Source: Halobacteriales archaeon YIM A00010
Lineage (GTDB): Archaea; Halobacteriota; Halobacteria; Halobacteriales; Haloarculaceae
Direction: 5' to 3'
Length of the DNA: 64,000 nt
Assembly: GCA_025041175.1 (NCBI GenBank)
Contig: JAKCFJ010000001.1
Span: 2,497,526 to 2,561,525, forward strand
Below, piece after piece: positions 1 to 10,314 of the stretch (positions within the stretch are counted from its first letter, which is position 1; each line of letters opens with the position of its first letter). The notes beneath the pieces were generated by a model. It ran no database searches, was not told where the DNA came from, and saw only the letters and a program-made list of their open reading frames with translations. A program made the translations under genes and the position numbers.

Positions 1-1886
1 ACATGGAGAGTGCTCGCGCCGACATCGCGGCCGAACTTGACGTCGATGTCGACCGGCTTCGAGGGCTGATGGAGCCGCTCGAAACGATCTACGCCATCGC
101 GGACCATTCACGGACGTTAGCGTACATGCTCGGTGACGGTATCGTGCCGAGCAACGTCGAGTCGGGTTATCTCGTTCGCATGGTGCTCCGGCGAACGAAA
201 CGGCTCGCTGACACCGTCGGAGTCAACGCGCCGCTCGACGAACTCGTCGACATGCAAGCAGAACGCCTCGGCTACACCAACCGCGATACTATCCGAGACA
301 TTGTCCGGACGGAGCTGGAAAAGTACCGAGAAACGCTCGACCGGGGAGGTCGACGGGTCAGGCAGCTCGCCGACGAGCACGCGGAGAAAGGAGAGCCGAT
401 TTCCACGGAGGAGCTCATCGAGCTGTACGACTCACACGGGATGCAGCCGGATATGGTCGCCGAGATCGCCGACGACTACGGCACGTCGGTCGACGTTCCG
501 GACGATTTTTTCTCGTTGGTCGCCGCGCGCCACGAGGAGCAGTCCGGTGCCGTCGACGAATCAATGAGTGCTCAGGAAGCGGAAGAAGCGACGCCCCAGG
601 AGGACACCACGCAGGGGACGCTCGAGGAACACATTGGGGAGCTTCCCCCAACCGAGCAGTTGTACTACGACGACCAGGACCGAATGGAGTTCGAGGCCAT
701 CGTCCTCGACGTGATCGAGCGCAAGGAGGGGTTTGACGTGGTGCTCGACCAGACGATGTTCTACCCGGAGGGCGGCGGCCAGCCGGCCGACATGGGAACG
801 ATCAGTACGGACGATGCGTCCGTCGACGTTCGTGATGTCCAACGACAGGACGGCGTCATCCTCCACCGGACCGACGACGACCCCGGAAAAGGCGAGTTTG
901 TCCGGGGACAGATCGACGCCGATCGCCGAAAACGGCTGATGGCCCACCACACCGCGACCCACATCATCGGTCACGCGGCCCGGCAGGTGCTCGGTGAACA
1001 CGTCAGGCAGGCCGGTGCACAGAAAGGGACCGACAGCTCGCGCCTCGACGTTACTCATTACGAGCGGATCTCCCGATCCGACCGCCAACGGATCGAGCGG
1101 ATCGCAAACCAAATCGTCCGCGAGAACACGCCTGTCGTGCAGGAGTGGCCCGACAGGCACGTGGCCGAAGAGCAGTACGGCTTCGACATTTATCAGGGTG
1201 GTATCCCGCCAGGAACGAACATCCGGCTGATCCACGTGGACGACGATGTGCAGGCGTGTGCGGGCACACACGTCGGTCGAACTGGTGATATCGGCTGTAT
1301 CAAGATCCGCTCGACCGAACGCGTTCAGGACGGCGTCGAGCGGATCGTCTTTTCGGCCGGTGATGGGGCGATCGAGACCACACAGCGCGTCGAATCCGCG
1401 CTGTTTGAGACCGCAGAGACGCTCGACGTGTCGCCCGTGGAGGTGCCAGAGACCGCAGAACGGTTCTTCGAGGAGTGGAAAGACCGCGGGAAACGGATCG
1501 AAGCGCTGAAAGAGGAGATCGCGGAGATCCGAGCCCAGGGCGGTGCCACCGAGGAAATCGCCATCAACGGCAACGGGACGACAGCGGTGGTCGAACGGAT
1601 CGACGCTGACGTGGACGAACTCCGCGCGACCGCGACCGCGATCGCGGAGGAGGAGTCGGTTGCGGTGCTGGGAAGCGGCCGGGAGAGCGCCCAGTTTGTG
1701 GTCGCTGTGCCCGAGGGCGTGGACGTGAACGCCGGAGAGGTGGTGAGCGAACTCGCTGATCGCGTCGGCGGTGGCGGCGGCGGTCCACCGGATTTCGCAC
1801 AGGGCGGCGGTCCCGACGTCGATGCGCTCGATTCGGTGCTGGCGGACGCTCCGACGATCCTCCAACAGAAGCTGAACGCACAGTGA
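1..1886 (+). CDS. alaS: alanyl-tRNA synthetase, C-terminal two thirds (5' end outside window)
   Basis: Cytosolic enzyme that charges tRNA(Ala) with alanine. The open frame enters from the left edge, so the aminoacylation core is missing; the family is about 900 residues and 627 or more are visible. The editing domain is clear: an HxxxH zinc motif (HHTATH, about residue 315 of the visible part) and the CAGTH motif near residue 419, which together hydrolyse mischarged Ser/Gly-tRNA(Ala). The C-terminus has a coiled stretch (about 480-520), then the glycine-rich segment with PPDFAQGG (about 590-610) that closes archaeal AlaRS. Housekeeping gene. A long antisense ORF over it is a codon-bias shadow. 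Confidence 0.97.
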   Translation, partial: MESARADIAAELDVDVDRLRGLMEPLETIYAIADHSRTLAYMLGDGIVPSNVESGYLVRMVLRRTKRLADTVGVNAPLDELVDMQAERLGYTNRDTIRDIVRTELEKYRETLDRGGRRVRQLADEHAEKGEPISTEELIELYDSHGMQPDMVAEIADDYGTSVDVPDDFFSLVAARHEEQSGAVDESMSAQEAEEATPQEDTTQGTLEEHIGELPPTEQLYYDDQDRMEFEAIVLDVIERKEGFDVVLDQTMFYPEGGGQPADMGTISTDDASVDVRDVQRQDGVILHRTDDDPGKGEFVRGQIDADRRKRLMAHHTATHIIGHAARQVLGEHVRQAGAQKGTDSSRLDVTHYERISRSDRQRIERIANQIVRENTPVVQEWPDRHVAEEQYGFDIYQGGIPPGTNIRLIHVDDDVQACAGTHVGRTGDIGCIKIRSTERVQDGVERIVFSAGDGAIETTQRVESALFETAETLDVSPVEVPETAERFFEEWKDRGKRIEALKEEIAEIRAQGGATEEIAINGNGTTAVVERIDADVDELRATATAIAEEESVAVLGSGRESAQFVVAVPEGVDVNAGEVVSELADRVGGGGGGPPDFAQGGGPDVDALDSVLADAPTILQQKLNAQ

Positions 1887-1931
1887 CGCAGGCGGCGAAA
1901 GCGTTGTCACCGGGTGGGTCCAACGGTGGGT

Positions 1932-2693
1932 ATGCCGGTCGTGTCCGCCGGGGACTGTTCGCTCTACTATGAGGCACGCGGCTCCGGCCAGACGGTGGCG
2001 TTTCTGAATGACATTGGGTACGGCGCGTGGCTGTGGGGCTGGCAACACCCCGCTCTCTCTGGTCTCTTCGAGACGCTCGTGTTCGATCCGCGGGGGACGG
2101 GCCGCTCCGCGGTCGAGGGGGTATCGGGCGGTATCGACGTGTTCGCTAGTGATGTCGAGCGCGTGCTGTCGGCCCACGGCGCTCGTCGGGTGCATCTCGT
2201 GGGTGCCGGATTCGGGGGGATGGTCGCGCTCGCGTACGCCCGCGAGTACGATCGCGCCCGGAGCCTGACGCTCGTGGGAACCGCGCTGGACGGTGAACGG
2301 GTGTCGAACGACGTGCTGGATCTGATGGGCGGTCGGGGGCGTCGGGCGCTCGAACCGTGTTTTAGCGAGGCGTTTCTGGAGGAGCAGGAGATCATCGAGC
2401 GGATTCAGGAGTGGCGACGTTCGGATGACGCCGATCCGGCGGCGCGGGCAGCCCAAGCCGACGCATTGCGTGGATTTTCGTGTGACGCGCCGTACGAGAT
2501 CACGGTGCCCGCGCTCGTGATGCACGGGGTGGACGATCCGCTGATTTCGGTGATGAAGGGGCGAGAGCTTGCGGAGGCGCTGCCTAATGGGCGGTTCGTG
2601 GAGGTGGCCGGGAAACATCTCGCGTTCATCGAATCCGCGAAGCCCGTGAACGATGCGATCGTCGGGTTTTTGGAATCGGTCGAGGGGGAATGA
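1932..2693 (+). CDS. alpha/beta-hydrolase fold protein lacking the usual nucleophile serine
   Basis: 253 residues, start chosen at the ATG giving MPVVSAGDCS, 45 nt after alaS and so possibly co-transcribed with it. The fold is recognised from the oxyanion region (DPRGTGRS, about residues 54-61), the nucleophile elbow, an acid-loop motif (HGVDDPL, about 198-204) and a C-terminal histidine (GKHLAF). The elbow reads VGAGFGG where active hydrolases have GxSxG, so glycine replaces the catalytic serine. Either it is non-hydrolytic or it uses another chemistry. The substrate is unknown. The fold is secure and the function is not. Confidence 0.8.
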   Translation: MPVVSAGDCSLYYEARGSGQTVAFLNDIGYGAWLWGWQHPALSGLFETLVFDPRGTGRSAVEGVSGGIDVFASDVERVLSAHGARRVHLVGAGFGGMVALAYAREYDRARSLTLVGTALDGERVSNDVLDLMGGRGRRALEPCFSEAFLEEQEIIERIQEWRRSDDADPAARAAQADALRGFSCDAPYEITVPALVMHGVDDPLISVMKGRELAEALPNGRFVEVAGKHLAFIESAKPVNDAIVGFLESVEGE

Positions 2694-2766
2694 GGTCTGT
2701 CGAGGGTGGGGCTGTCGTAGTAATGACTCAAAAATAATAAGTGTTGGTGCACAGAATCGGGGATAC

Positions 2767-3012
2767 ATGCTGAAAGAAGCCCTGTCGTACCCGCTGGAAG
2801 CCGACCACAAATTCAAAACCGTTGGGATTGGTGCGGGATTGCAATTCAGTGCGGTAATTATTCTCAGTGTCAGTGCTTTGTTTGGTGGACTGATTTTTGT
2901 GCCTGCATTCGTGATTGCGTTACTGTTGATGACAGCTTTCTGGGGATATTATGTCCGAGTACTGCTCCCACGCGTGGTCCAATATCCGAACTACCACGTC
3001 AATCCTTCATAG
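2767..3012 (+). CDS. DUF4013-like membrane protein, apparently C-terminally truncated
   Basis: 81 residues beginning [18 protein letters not shown], which resembles the N-terminus of haloarchaeal DUF4013 membrane proteins; from memory these are usually above 200 residues. Two hydrophobic segments (about 22-40 and 43-65) are followed by the YYVRVL motif, and then the protein stops. An AT-rich TATA-like box about 27-34 nt upstream of the ATG suggests a leaderless transcript. The 3' end overlaps the convergent UDP-sugar dehydrogenase gene by 22 nt, so its tail is encoded by the complement of that gene. This looks like a gene cut by insertion of the polysaccharide island. Family assignment is moderate. 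Confidence 0.6.
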   Translation: MLKEALSYPLEADHKFKTVGIGAGLQFSAVIILSVSALFGGLIFVPAFVIALLLMTAFWGYYVRVLLPRVVQYPNYHVNPS

Positions 3013-4283
3013 ACGATACCGTTGCGACGAGTGATGACGCGACGCCCATCGACGACGACGGGATCCGCCATTCGATCGAACTCCTCGTCTAGCGCGGCGA
3101 ACTCGTCCCAGTCAGTAACGACGACCGCACCATGCGCATCAGCGAGGGCCTCTCGCGCCGATTCTGCGTATTCGATCTCCGGGAACCGTTCCCGCATGTT
3201 CTCGGCTGCGACAGGGTCGTACGCGGTGATCTCCGCTCCGCGTTCCCGAAGCCCTTCGATCGTCGGCAGTGCTCGTGAATTGCGGATATCGTCCGTTCCT
3301 GGTTTGAACGCCAGACCGAGCACAGCGATTCGATTCCCACCCGGATCGACGTGCGCTTCGAGCAGGTTCAGCAGGCGAACTGGTTGTTTATCGTTCACCT
3401 CGATGGCCGCCTCGACGAGCGACGGCTCGTATCCCGCATCGCGAGCAGCAGCGACGAACGCCTTCGTGTCCTTCGGAAAACAGCTGCCACCCCAACCGAC
3501 ACCGCTCTGAAGAAACCGCTCACAGATGCGATCGTCCAATCCGATAGCGTCTGCTACCTCGTACGCGTCGACAGCGTACTCCTTGCAAACGTTCCCGAGC
3601 TCGTTGATGAGGCTTATTTTCGTCGAAAGAAAGACGTTGTTGGCGTATTTTATCATCTCCGCCTCGCGGATGCCTGTTTCGACGACCGCCGTATCGGACT
3701 CCGCAAGGAACGGCTCGAACACGCTCGTGAGCCGCTGATGGGACTCGGTGGTGTCTGTACCCAACACGATCTTATCGGGATCCTTGAAATCAGAAATCGC
3801 ACTACCTTCGCGGAGAAATTCGGGATTTACGGCCACCTGGTGGCGTGTCGTTTCTTCCGTTGCTGTCGCGTCGAGTATCGGTAGCAACACCTCTTCAGTC
3901 GTTCCCGGGATGACTGTGCTCTTGATAACGACGAGATGAGATTCTTCCTTGTCAGCCAGTGCATCAGCGAGCGATCGTGTGCTCGTCTCGATGATCGAGG
4001 TGTCGATAGAGCCACTGTCGGTCGATGGCGTCGGGAGCGCGAGGAAGGTGACAGCAGTCTCTCGCACGGCAGCGTAGTCGGTCGTCGCCCGTAAACGGTT
4101 GCCACCGTGCTCTGCGACGAGATCCTCGAGTCCAGGCTCGTGAATCGGCGTTTTCCCTGCGTTGATCTTTTCAACGACTGTCTCGTCAATGTCGATATTC
4201 GTTACCTCGTGTCCGAAGTCGGCCAAACAAGCAGCGATTGTGGTGCCGACGTAGCCGCTTCCGACGATACTAATGTTCATCAC
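2991..4283 (-). CDS. UDP-glucose/UDP-ManNAc-type 6-dehydrogenase
   Basis: 430 residues, full length for the nucleotide-sugar dehydrogenase family. It oxidises the C6 hydroxyl of a UDP-hexose to the uronate using NAD+ twice. An N-terminal Rossmann motif ([11 protein letters not shown]) starts near residue 7, the central dimerisation helix follows, and the catalytic cysteine lies in [11 protein letters not shown] (about residues 255-265); the C-terminal UDP-binding domain includes [10 protein letters not shown]. In haloarchaea such enzymes (AglM-like) supply hexuronic acids for S-layer N-glycans. It opens the island and probably feeds uronate to the glycosyltransferases here. Confidence 0.93.
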   Translation of the reverse strand: MMNISIVGSGYVGTTIAACLADFGHEVTNIDIDETVVEKINAGKTPIHEPGLEDLVAEHGGNRLRATTDYAAVRETAVTFLALPTPSTDSGSIDTSIIETSTRSLADALADKEESHLVVIKSTVIPGTTEEVLLPILDATATEETTRHQVAVNPEFLREGSAISDFKDPDKIVLGTDTTESHQRLTSVFEPFLAESDTAVVETGIREAEMIKYANNVFLSTKISLINELGNVCKEYAVDAYEVADAIGLDDRICERFLQSGVGWGGSCFPKDTKAFVAAARDAGYEPSLVEAAIEVNDKQPVRLLNLLEAHVDPGGNRIAVLGLAFKPGTDDIRNSRALPTIEGLRERGAEITAYDPVAAENMRERFPEIEYAESAREALADAHGAVVVTDWDEFAALDEEFDRMADPVVVDGRRVITRRNGIVYEGLTW

Positions 4284-4425
4284 TGCTCTTTTTTGTGCCC
4301 GTCAATGTTAGCGTTCGGATACAATCCCTGCCACGTGTTATGGACACTGAACGCGGAATTCTGCTCGCCCGACCGATGAAAACCATTATTATAAAGTCCA
4401 CTGAAATCGATACTGTTAAAGCTAC

Positions 4426-5595
4426 ATGATAGAGACGTTGATCACCCTGATTGGTTTGTTCGCGTTTTGGGGAGCGGCTCTCGGTCTTGTGCAGACGTAT
4501 TTTCTTTATCCAATCATTTTATTCACAGCTAGTCGGTTCCGAAGACCGTCGCAGCTCACCACGTCGATCGACGAATATCCATCAGTTTCGTTGATCATTG
4601 CTGCGTACAACGAGGAGGACATCATCGCTGAGAAGATCGAAAACAGCCTCGAATTGAGCTATCCGAGCGAGAAGCTCGACATCATCGTGTTTTCTGACGC
4701 CTCATCCGATCGGACCGACGAAATCGTTAGTTCCTACGCCGATGAGGACGTCAAATTGATGCGCATCGAGGGTCGTGTTGGTAAAACAGAGTGTCAGAAT
4801 CAGGTCGCTGCGGCGGTCGAAAGCGATATATTAGTCTTTTCGGACGCAAACAGCATGTACGATCCGAACGCGATCACTTCCCTCGTTCGGACCTTTTCTC
4901 CGGAGGTTGGGTGTGTTGTCGGGGAGCTCCGGTACTCCGTCGAAGGCGGGGTAGAGGGTGAATCCGTTTACTGGAAGTACGAACAGTATATCAAGCGATT
5001 AGAGTCAGCTGTCAATTCGCTCGTGGGAGCCAACGGGTCGATCTATGCGGTCAGAGCGTCCTCGTACGTACCACTGCCGAGGGGCGAAACCAGCGACTTT
5101 GCGGAGCCGCTTTCGATCGTCGAGAACGGTGACGCCGTCAGATACGCAGCTAACGCGGTAGCATGGGAACAAACTGGTGACTCCACGCAATCAGAACTGA
5201 ACCGACGGAAACGAATCGTCACCCGTACCTGGAACACACTCTCTAACTACACGAAGCTACTGAACCCGTTCGAATATCCAGTATTCTCGTTTCAGCTCAT
5301 TTCACATAAACTTCTTCGATGGCTCTCGCCGGTGTTTTTACTCCTCGTGTTCGTCTCGAATGCGCTTCTTGCAGCGCTCTCTTCGAGCCCGGTGTATGAC
5401 GTCACGTTCGTGCTCCAACTCCTGTTCTATGGTCTGGCTATCGTCGGCTCTATCACTGATCGTCTCTCGATAGATTCCCTGCCGTATATACGGATTCCGT
5501 ACTACTTCATCGTGGCAAACTACGGCATGTCGGTCGGTTTGTATCGGTTTTTGGGCGGAACGAACATCGTTACGTGGGAAACGGAAAGCCGGTGA
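4426..5595 (+). CDS. membrane family 2 glycosyltransferase
   Basis: 389 residues. One N-terminal membrane segment (about 5-35) precedes a GT-A catalytic domain (about 48-270) with the metal/nucleotide-binding aspartates in VFSDASSD and a second aspartate in VFSDANS; the RRKRIVTRTW segment fits the family's (Q/R)xxRW site. Two or three membrane helices close the protein (about 290-375). It probably transfers a sugar to a lipid carrier at the inner face of the membrane during glycan assembly. A TATA-like TTATAAAG lies about 33 nt before the ATG. Donor and acceptor cannot be read from sequence. Confidence 0.9.
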   Translation: MIETLITLIGLFAFWGAALGLVQTYFLYPIILFTASRFRRPSQLTTSIDEYPSVSLIIAAYNEEDIIAEKIENSLELSYPSEKLDIIVFSDASSDRTDEIVSSYADEDVKLMRIEGRVGKTECQNQVAAAVESDILVFSDANSMYDPNAITSLVRTFSPEVGCVVGELRYSVEGGVEGESVYWKYEQYIKRLESAVNSLVGANGSIYAVRASSYVPLPRGETSDFAEPLSIVENGDAVRYAANAVAWEQTGDSTQSELNRRKRIVTRTWNTLSNYTKLLNPFEYPVFSFQLISHKLLRWLSPVFLLLVFVSNALLAALSSSPVYDVTFVLQLLFYGLAIVGSITDRLSIDSLPYIRIPYYFIVANYGMSVGLYRFLGGTNIVTWETESR

Positions 5596-5656
5596 TACTC
5601 ATCATCTCGAAGAAGTGTTCGGGATTCGATACCTCATCACTCTCCAAATCCTATCG

Positions 5657-6808
5657 TCAGTCCTGATCCTGCAGCGCCGCTCGATAAATCGGAAGAAGCT
5701 CATTCTCGACGATGTTGCGGTAGTCGAATTTTGAGACGGAATTGCGTGCTCGTGCGCTGTATCGTTCGCGTTCCGCGGAAGACTCGATCAACTCGGCGAG
5801 TGCATCCGCGTACGCCTCGATGTCGTCGGGGGCGAGGCGTCCGTTTTCATCGTCCGTAAGGAATCGTTTGTTCCCCGGCGTATCAGTTCCGACGACTGGA
5901 AGTCCACTGGCTAGATACTCGACCGTTTTCAGCGGCGGCTGGTCGCGGTACTGGACGCTGTCACGAATGTACGCCAGCCCGATATCGAACGCCCAGAGAT
6001 ACTCGGGGACGTCCTCGAACGGAATCTCTCCCGTGAAGATCACGCTCTCCTCGATGTCGAGTTCGGTCACGAGTCGCTCGAGTTCGGAGCGCGCGTCGCC
6101 GTCCCCAACGACGACGAGCGTGCTTTGGGGATGGTCGGCAACGACGCGCGAAAACGATCGAACGAGCCGATCGAGATCACGCGTGGGGTACAGAAGACCC
6201 GTGTAGCCCAGCACAATCTCTTCGGAGCCAACGCCCCACTGTTCGCGCAACGACTCGTTTTCCCCCGGACTGAATTTCTCGAAATCGGCTCCTAATGGCA
6301 GTATATTAACATCATTATCGTCGCCGAGTACGTTAGTCGCAACGTTTTCGTCGACGGTTATCATTTCGTCAACGAGCGTGCTCTGCGCCCGAATACCGAC
6401 CCGAGAGATGTAATCGAAAAATTCGTTGCTGATCGCAGTGCCACGAGCGTCGGCGATCGTCACGGGAGGGCTATCGAACCACGGCACCGTTCGGAGAATC
6501 AGCCCTAGATTGGGAAACGCACGCATATGGAGTATATCGATCTCTTCTCGTTTACACAGCTCGTCGATCTTCCTGAGACCCCGGTAGCCGAACACCGTCG
6601 GTCCGATCGAGACGGCTGTCGTCGTGTCGGCGTCGATCCGATAGACATCCACGCCCTCGATCCGTTCGAACGTCGGCTGTTCCGTCGTGTTCCTGCCAGC
6701 GATCACCGAGACATCGACGCCGAGATCCGCGAGCGTTCGTGTGTACTCGTTGATCGCGGTAACGAACGTTTCTGGATACTCCTGATGACAGAGGAAACAG
6801 ACATGCAT
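5657..6808 (-). CDS. family 4 glycosyltransferase
   Basis: 383 residues with GT-B architecture and no membrane segment. The N-terminal half starts MHVCFLCHQEYP; the C-terminal Glycos_transf_1 domain has the GYTGLLYPTRDLD loop (about 190), the VVGDGDARSEL strand-turn, and the EX7E-type region PLKTVEYLASGLPVVG (about 305-320) that binds the sugar-nucleotide donor. It converges with the upstream GT2 gene and diverges from the gene at 6979. Probably adds a sugar from UDP-, GDP- or dTDP-activated donor in the cytoplasm. Specificity unknown. Confidence 0.92.
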   Translation of the reverse strand: MHVCFLCHQEYPETFVTAINEYTRTLADLGVDVSVIAGRNTTEQPTFERIEGVDVYRIDADTTTAVSIGPTVFGYRGLRKIDELCKREEIDILHMRAFPNLGLILRTVPWFDSPPVTIADARGTAISNEFFDYISRVGIRAQSTLVDEMITVDENVATNVLGDDNDVNILPLGADFEKFSPGENESLREQWGVGSEEIVLGYTGLLYPTRDLDRLVRSFSRVVADHPQSTLVVVGDGDARSELERLVTELDIEESVIFTGEIPFEDVPEYLWAFDIGLAYIRDSVQYRDQPPLKTVEYLASGLPVVGTDTPGNKRFLTDDENGRLAPDDIEAYADALAELIESSAERERYSARARNSVSKFDYRNIVENELLPIYRAALQDQD

Positions 6809-6978
6809 ACGTCAAACAGTTCTTCGGGTGGTATTATGCGTTATGTTCGAGGAGTGGGGTGGCTCTCTCCGTTCAACGGGAAGTCGTTCTGGGGTGAGCG
6901 AGATCGGACGCATCACTGCCAGATACGAGCCACAACCTTTCAGAACATTTTTATGGTCTATCGCTGTTCTTAATTGGT

Positions 6979-7953
6979 ATGTGGCCAGGGAGAAAGATGG
7001 GCCAGCGACTCGCGGAAGCTTTCTACGAGAGTAATATTACGAGCCGTCTCTATCGTGCGTATCAAGCTGGGTGGGCGATCGGCATGTCTCGATATCCGAT
7101 GGGGACCAACGTCTACGACCGGCCGTGGGACGCACTCATCTTGCTCGATACCTGCCGTGTCGACGCGCTGCGTGAAGTCGCACCCGAATACGATTTTCTC
7201 TCCGAACACGAGATCGGCGCGATCACATCGCGGGGAAGCACGTCGAAAGAGTGGATCGCAAACACGTTCACGACGGAGCACATAGACCAGGTCCATCAGA
7301 CAGCCTGCGTCTCGGTAAACGCTTTCATGGAACGCGTGTTGGCTGATCGGAAATATCCGTACGAGGGCTTCTCATCCCGACTGTTGGATTGGCAGCCTGT
7401 TTCCTCAGAGGATTTTCTCGTTCTCGATCAGCCATGGCAGTATATCTCAGAAGAGGACAAACATTTCGCACACACCCCTCCAGCGTATCTCACGGACCGG
7501 GCTATCGCCGTGGGACGTGAGTACGACGCAGAGAGACTCATCGTTCATTATTCACAGCCTCACTTCCCATATACCGTCGCTGCCCACGCTGAAGGCCGTG
7601 AGATGTACGACTACGAAGCCACTCCATTCGAATATTTGCGAAATGGAGGCGATCGCGAGACCGTCTGGAACGTCTACATAGACTGTTTACGAGAAGTGCT
7701 CGATGAGATTGGCGTCTTACTCGAGAATTTGGACGCCGAGCGAGTGGTCATCTCGGCCGATCACGGCGAAGCGTTCGGCGAATTCGGACTGTATCAGCAC
7801 CCGATGGGAATTCCCCATCCAGTAGTGCGGAGGGTTCCATGGGCAATTACGTCGGCGAACGATGACCACACGTACACACCGACAGTAGAGCCACCAACCG
7901 ATACGACTACGGAGGCAACGAAGGAACATTTGAAAGATCTAGGATATTTTTAA
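6979..7953 (+). CDS. alkaline phosphatase/sulfatase-fold protein, GSxSKEW type
   Basis: 324 residues. It has a metal-binding first strand (LLDTCRVDAL, about 53-62), a short element SRGSTSKEWI (about 84-93) where this superfamily places its Ser/Thr nucleophile, and the ADHGEAFGE plus downstream histidine signature (about 256-270) of sulfatases and phosphoglycerol transferases. There is no CxPSR formylglycine motif, so a classical sulfatase reaction is doubtful; transfer or hydrolysis of a phospho-group on a glycan or lipid is as likely. Closely related in layout to the gene at 10315. A TATA-like ATTTTTATGG about 28 nt before the ATG predicts a leaderless mRNA. Confidence 0.8.
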   Translation: MWPGRKMGQRLAEAFYESNITSRLYRAYQAGWAIGMSRYPMGTNVYDRPWDALILLDTCRVDALREVAPEYDFLSEHEIGAITSRGSTSKEWIANTFTTEHIDQVHQTACVSVNAFMERVLADRKYPYEGFSSRLLDWQPVSSEDFLVLDQPWQYISEEDKHFAHTPPAYLTDRAIAVGREYDAERLIVHYSQPHFPYTVAAHAEGREMYDYEATPFEYLRNGGDRETVWNVYIDCLREVLDEIGVLLENLDAERVVISADHGEAFGEFGLYQHPMGIPHPVVRRVPWAITSANDDHTYTPTVEPPTDTTTEATKEHLKDLGYF

Positions 7954-8114
7954 TTAAATGACTTCTGAACAGCACAACAACCAATTCACGATGGTACGGA
8001 CCGTCAGATCCACCACGAGGTAGATTCGAACATTCCCACCACGTGTGCGTGCCTTCGGTTCCGACTAGTAACGAATCGGAAGCACTTTGTTCTGAGACTT
8101 GAAACGGAGGGTAT

Positions 8115-9341
8115 ATGGCTACAGTAGAAGGGTCACTAGGGGAAATTTCATCCAACTCCCAAACTGAAAACGTGGCAATTTTCATTGCTGACAGTATGCG
8201 GTTCGACGCGCTCCCTTCGACCATCGCCGATCGTGGTGTTTCTGCCAGAGCTATCGCGCCGAGTACCTATACCGGTTCTAGTATTCCTTCGCTGATTTCC
8301 GGACTGTATCCCGCAGAGCACAAGGTGTGGGATTTTAACGGCCGACTCACCCGGAAGCCGGTGTTATTACAGTCTGTTGAAAACACAGCTTTCAACGCTG
8401 AAACCATTTGGACGGATCTCGATCCGGCTGATAAACCGCCGCTTCGAATGGTGCGGGCAACGCCGGGTGAACCACTGGAACGACTTCCCGAACCGTTCGT
8501 GTATATCGAACACGATAAAGGTGGTCACACACCCTACGGCCATTCTTTTGATGAATATGACTCACAAACATTCTACGCTGAGCAAATAGACGACGCCTCT
8601 GAAATCCCAGAATTATACGCTGATAGCATTGATACTGCGTGTGAGCGCTTTGAGCGAATGCTCGATACGCTAGAAGACCGAGACCTCCTCGAAAACACCC
8701 TCGTCATATTCACTGCTGATCACGGCGAATTGCTTGGCGAGTCGGATCGAGGCGGCGTATACGGTCACGGCCGTCCAATGACACCCGAGGTTGTTGACGT
8801 TCCACTGGTGTTCATTGGTGGCGGTCTCTCCGAGGGCGATTCGTATTCGAACGTCCTTTCGGGTGTCGATATCGTCCCCACGGCACTTGGAGCACAGGGA
8901 CGAGCCGTTCCAAACCAGCTCCCTGGACGAGATCTGTGGTCGAATCCCCCTGACGCCCGCGCACACAGATCCGATGTCTGGTTCCAAACGATGCTAAAAG
9001 GGCACGAGATCGGGAGTTACAAAGCTACTTCACTCTGGAGTGATACTGGTGGGCTCGTGCGACACGGGGATTCTCGGGGGAAGCGCTTGATCCATTCGCA
9101 TAATTTCCATTGCAGAACTGCACCCCACTCCGATATCTTCTGGTCCCAGTGGTCGGTGCGAACACACGCGAAACTCTTGAAAACGTATCTTCCATCCACA
9201 GTTCGATACGGCACGATCGATTCGACGATTACCGATCAGATGGGAACCCTCTCCACAGAATTTGATAAAGGTACACGATCAACCGATGAGGAGATAGAAG
9301 ATTACAGCAAAGAGCAACTCGAAAAGCTCGGGTATGTTTAG
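8115..9341 (+). CDS. sulfatase-family protein with serine at the nucleophile site
   Basis: 408 residues. The first metal ligand is in IADSMRFDALP (about 28-38). The segment SSIPSLISGLYP (about 55-66) lines up with the sulfatase (C/S)xPSR...G.YP signature but has leucine in place of arginine. FTADHGELLGE (about 200-210) and a following GHGRP supply the remaining metal and His ligands. It overlaps no neighbour, ends 9 nt before the next glycosyltransferase start and is probably co-transcribed with it. It may add or remove sulfate or phosphate on the island's polysaccharide. No signal peptide is obvious. Confidence 0.85.
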   Translation: MATVEGSLGEISSNSQTENVAIFIADSMRFDALPSTIADRGVSARAIAPSTYTGSSIPSLISGLYPAEHKVWDFNGRLTRKPVLLQSVENTAFNAETIWTDLDPADKPPLRMVRATPGEPLERLPEPFVYIEHDKGGHTPYGHSFDEYDSQTFYAEQIDDASEIPELYADSIDTACERFERMLDTLEDRDLLENTLVIFTADHGELLGESDRGGVYGHGRPMTPEVVDVPLVFIGGGLSEGDSYSNVLSGVDIVPTALGAQGRAVPNQLPGRDLWSNPPDARAHRSDVWFQTMLKGHEIGSYKATSLWSDTGGLVRHGDSRGKRLIHSHNFHCRTAPHSDIFWSQWSVRTHAKLLKTYLPSTVRYGTIDSTITDQMGTLSTEFDKGTRSTDEEIEDYSKEQLEKLGYV

Positions 9342-9350
9342 TGATTGTCA

Positions 9351-10274
9351 ATGGTAGCAATTAGTGTTGTCCTTCCGACGTACAACCGCGAAGAAACGCT
9401 CGCTCGGAGCATCGACAGCGTTCTTGAGCAGACGTTCCAAGATTTCGAGTTGATCGTCGTCGACGACGCCTCCACTGACGATACGACCACTGTCATAGAT
9501 CAGTACGACGATTCTCGAATACAGTTCGTCTCTCACGAGGAAAACAGGGGGGGAAGTGCAGCGAGAAACACGGGTATCGATAGGGCCGAAGGTGAGTATA
9601 TTGCCCTCCTCGATTCGGATGATGAGTGGAAACCGTCGAAGCTACAACGACAGCTCGACCGTCTCGAATCTAGTTCGGATGAGTGGGTAGCAGCGTACTG
9701 TGGCTATCGTACCCGCACCCAGGGCGCTACGAAACACGTCAAAAACGGTCTGAAGCGCGTCCTTGGATCGGCTACGAGGAGTACCCATGGCGCTGAAGGG
9801 GGGGAAGAACTGATCCCTGAGGTTTTGATGATGCAGCTATCAGCCGGCGCAGGATCGACACTCCTGATCAACGCCGAAACAGTGGACGAAATCGACGGCT
9901 TCGATGAGACGTTCGAACGACACCAGGACTTGGAGTTCCTTGTCCGTCTCCTACACGCCGGAAAGTTGGCGTACGTGGAGGAGACTCTAGTGACGTTACA
10001 CGATACGGGCGCTCCCTCGCTGGGTCCTGTAAAGAAATCGAAGGAAAAATACCTATCCAAGTTCGAAACGGAGATCGAACGGGCCGAAAACATCGGATAC
10101 GATGTTACGACCCAGCACCGGTTCGACCTCGCACGGTATCACTTCCGGGCTGGAAAGTTCCGAGAAGGAACATCCTTTATCGATGGAACTGAAATGCTGT
10201 ATCAACAGAATCTTTCGTTGGTTCGGTGTGCGCTGGCTGGTTCTATCCGCACGGTGACCGAGGCGATATCATAA
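9351..10274 (+). CDS. family 2 glycosyltransferase
   Basis: 307 residues from the ATG giving MVAISVVLPTYNRE; a TTG two codons earlier is possible but less likely. The classical GT-A domain has VVDDASTDDT (about 36-45) and LLDSDDEWK (about 85-93, the DXD-like metal site), followed by a helical C-terminal half without membrane spans. It lies 9 nt after the sulfatase-family gene. Probably cytoplasmic, adding a sugar to the growing lipid-linked glycan. Donor unknown. Confidence 0.9.
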   Translation: MVAISVVLPTYNREETLARSIDSVLEQTFQDFELIVVDDASTDDTTTVIDQYDDSRIQFVSHEENRGGSAARNTGIDRAEGEYIALLDSDDEWKPSKLQRQLDRLESSSDEWVAAYCGYRTRTQGATKHVKNGLKRVLGSATRSTHGAEGGEELIPEVLMMQLSAGAGSTLLINAETVDEIDGFDETFERHQDLEFLVRLLHAGKLAYVEETLVTLHDTGAPSLGPVKKSKEKYLSKFETEIERAENIGYDVTTQHRFDLARYHFRAGKFREGTSFIDGTEMLYQQNLSLVRCALAGSIRTVTEAIS

Positions 10275-10314
10275 CACCCGATCTCGTCGCTACTCTATTC
10301 CACAACTGACGGTG

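Noticed and set aside
561-2816. 751-codon minus-strand ORF opposite alaS and the hydrolase gene
   Set aside because: Shadow of GC-rich coding sequence; the translation is rich in Arg and His and low in hydrophobic periodicity, and the opposite strand has recognised domains.
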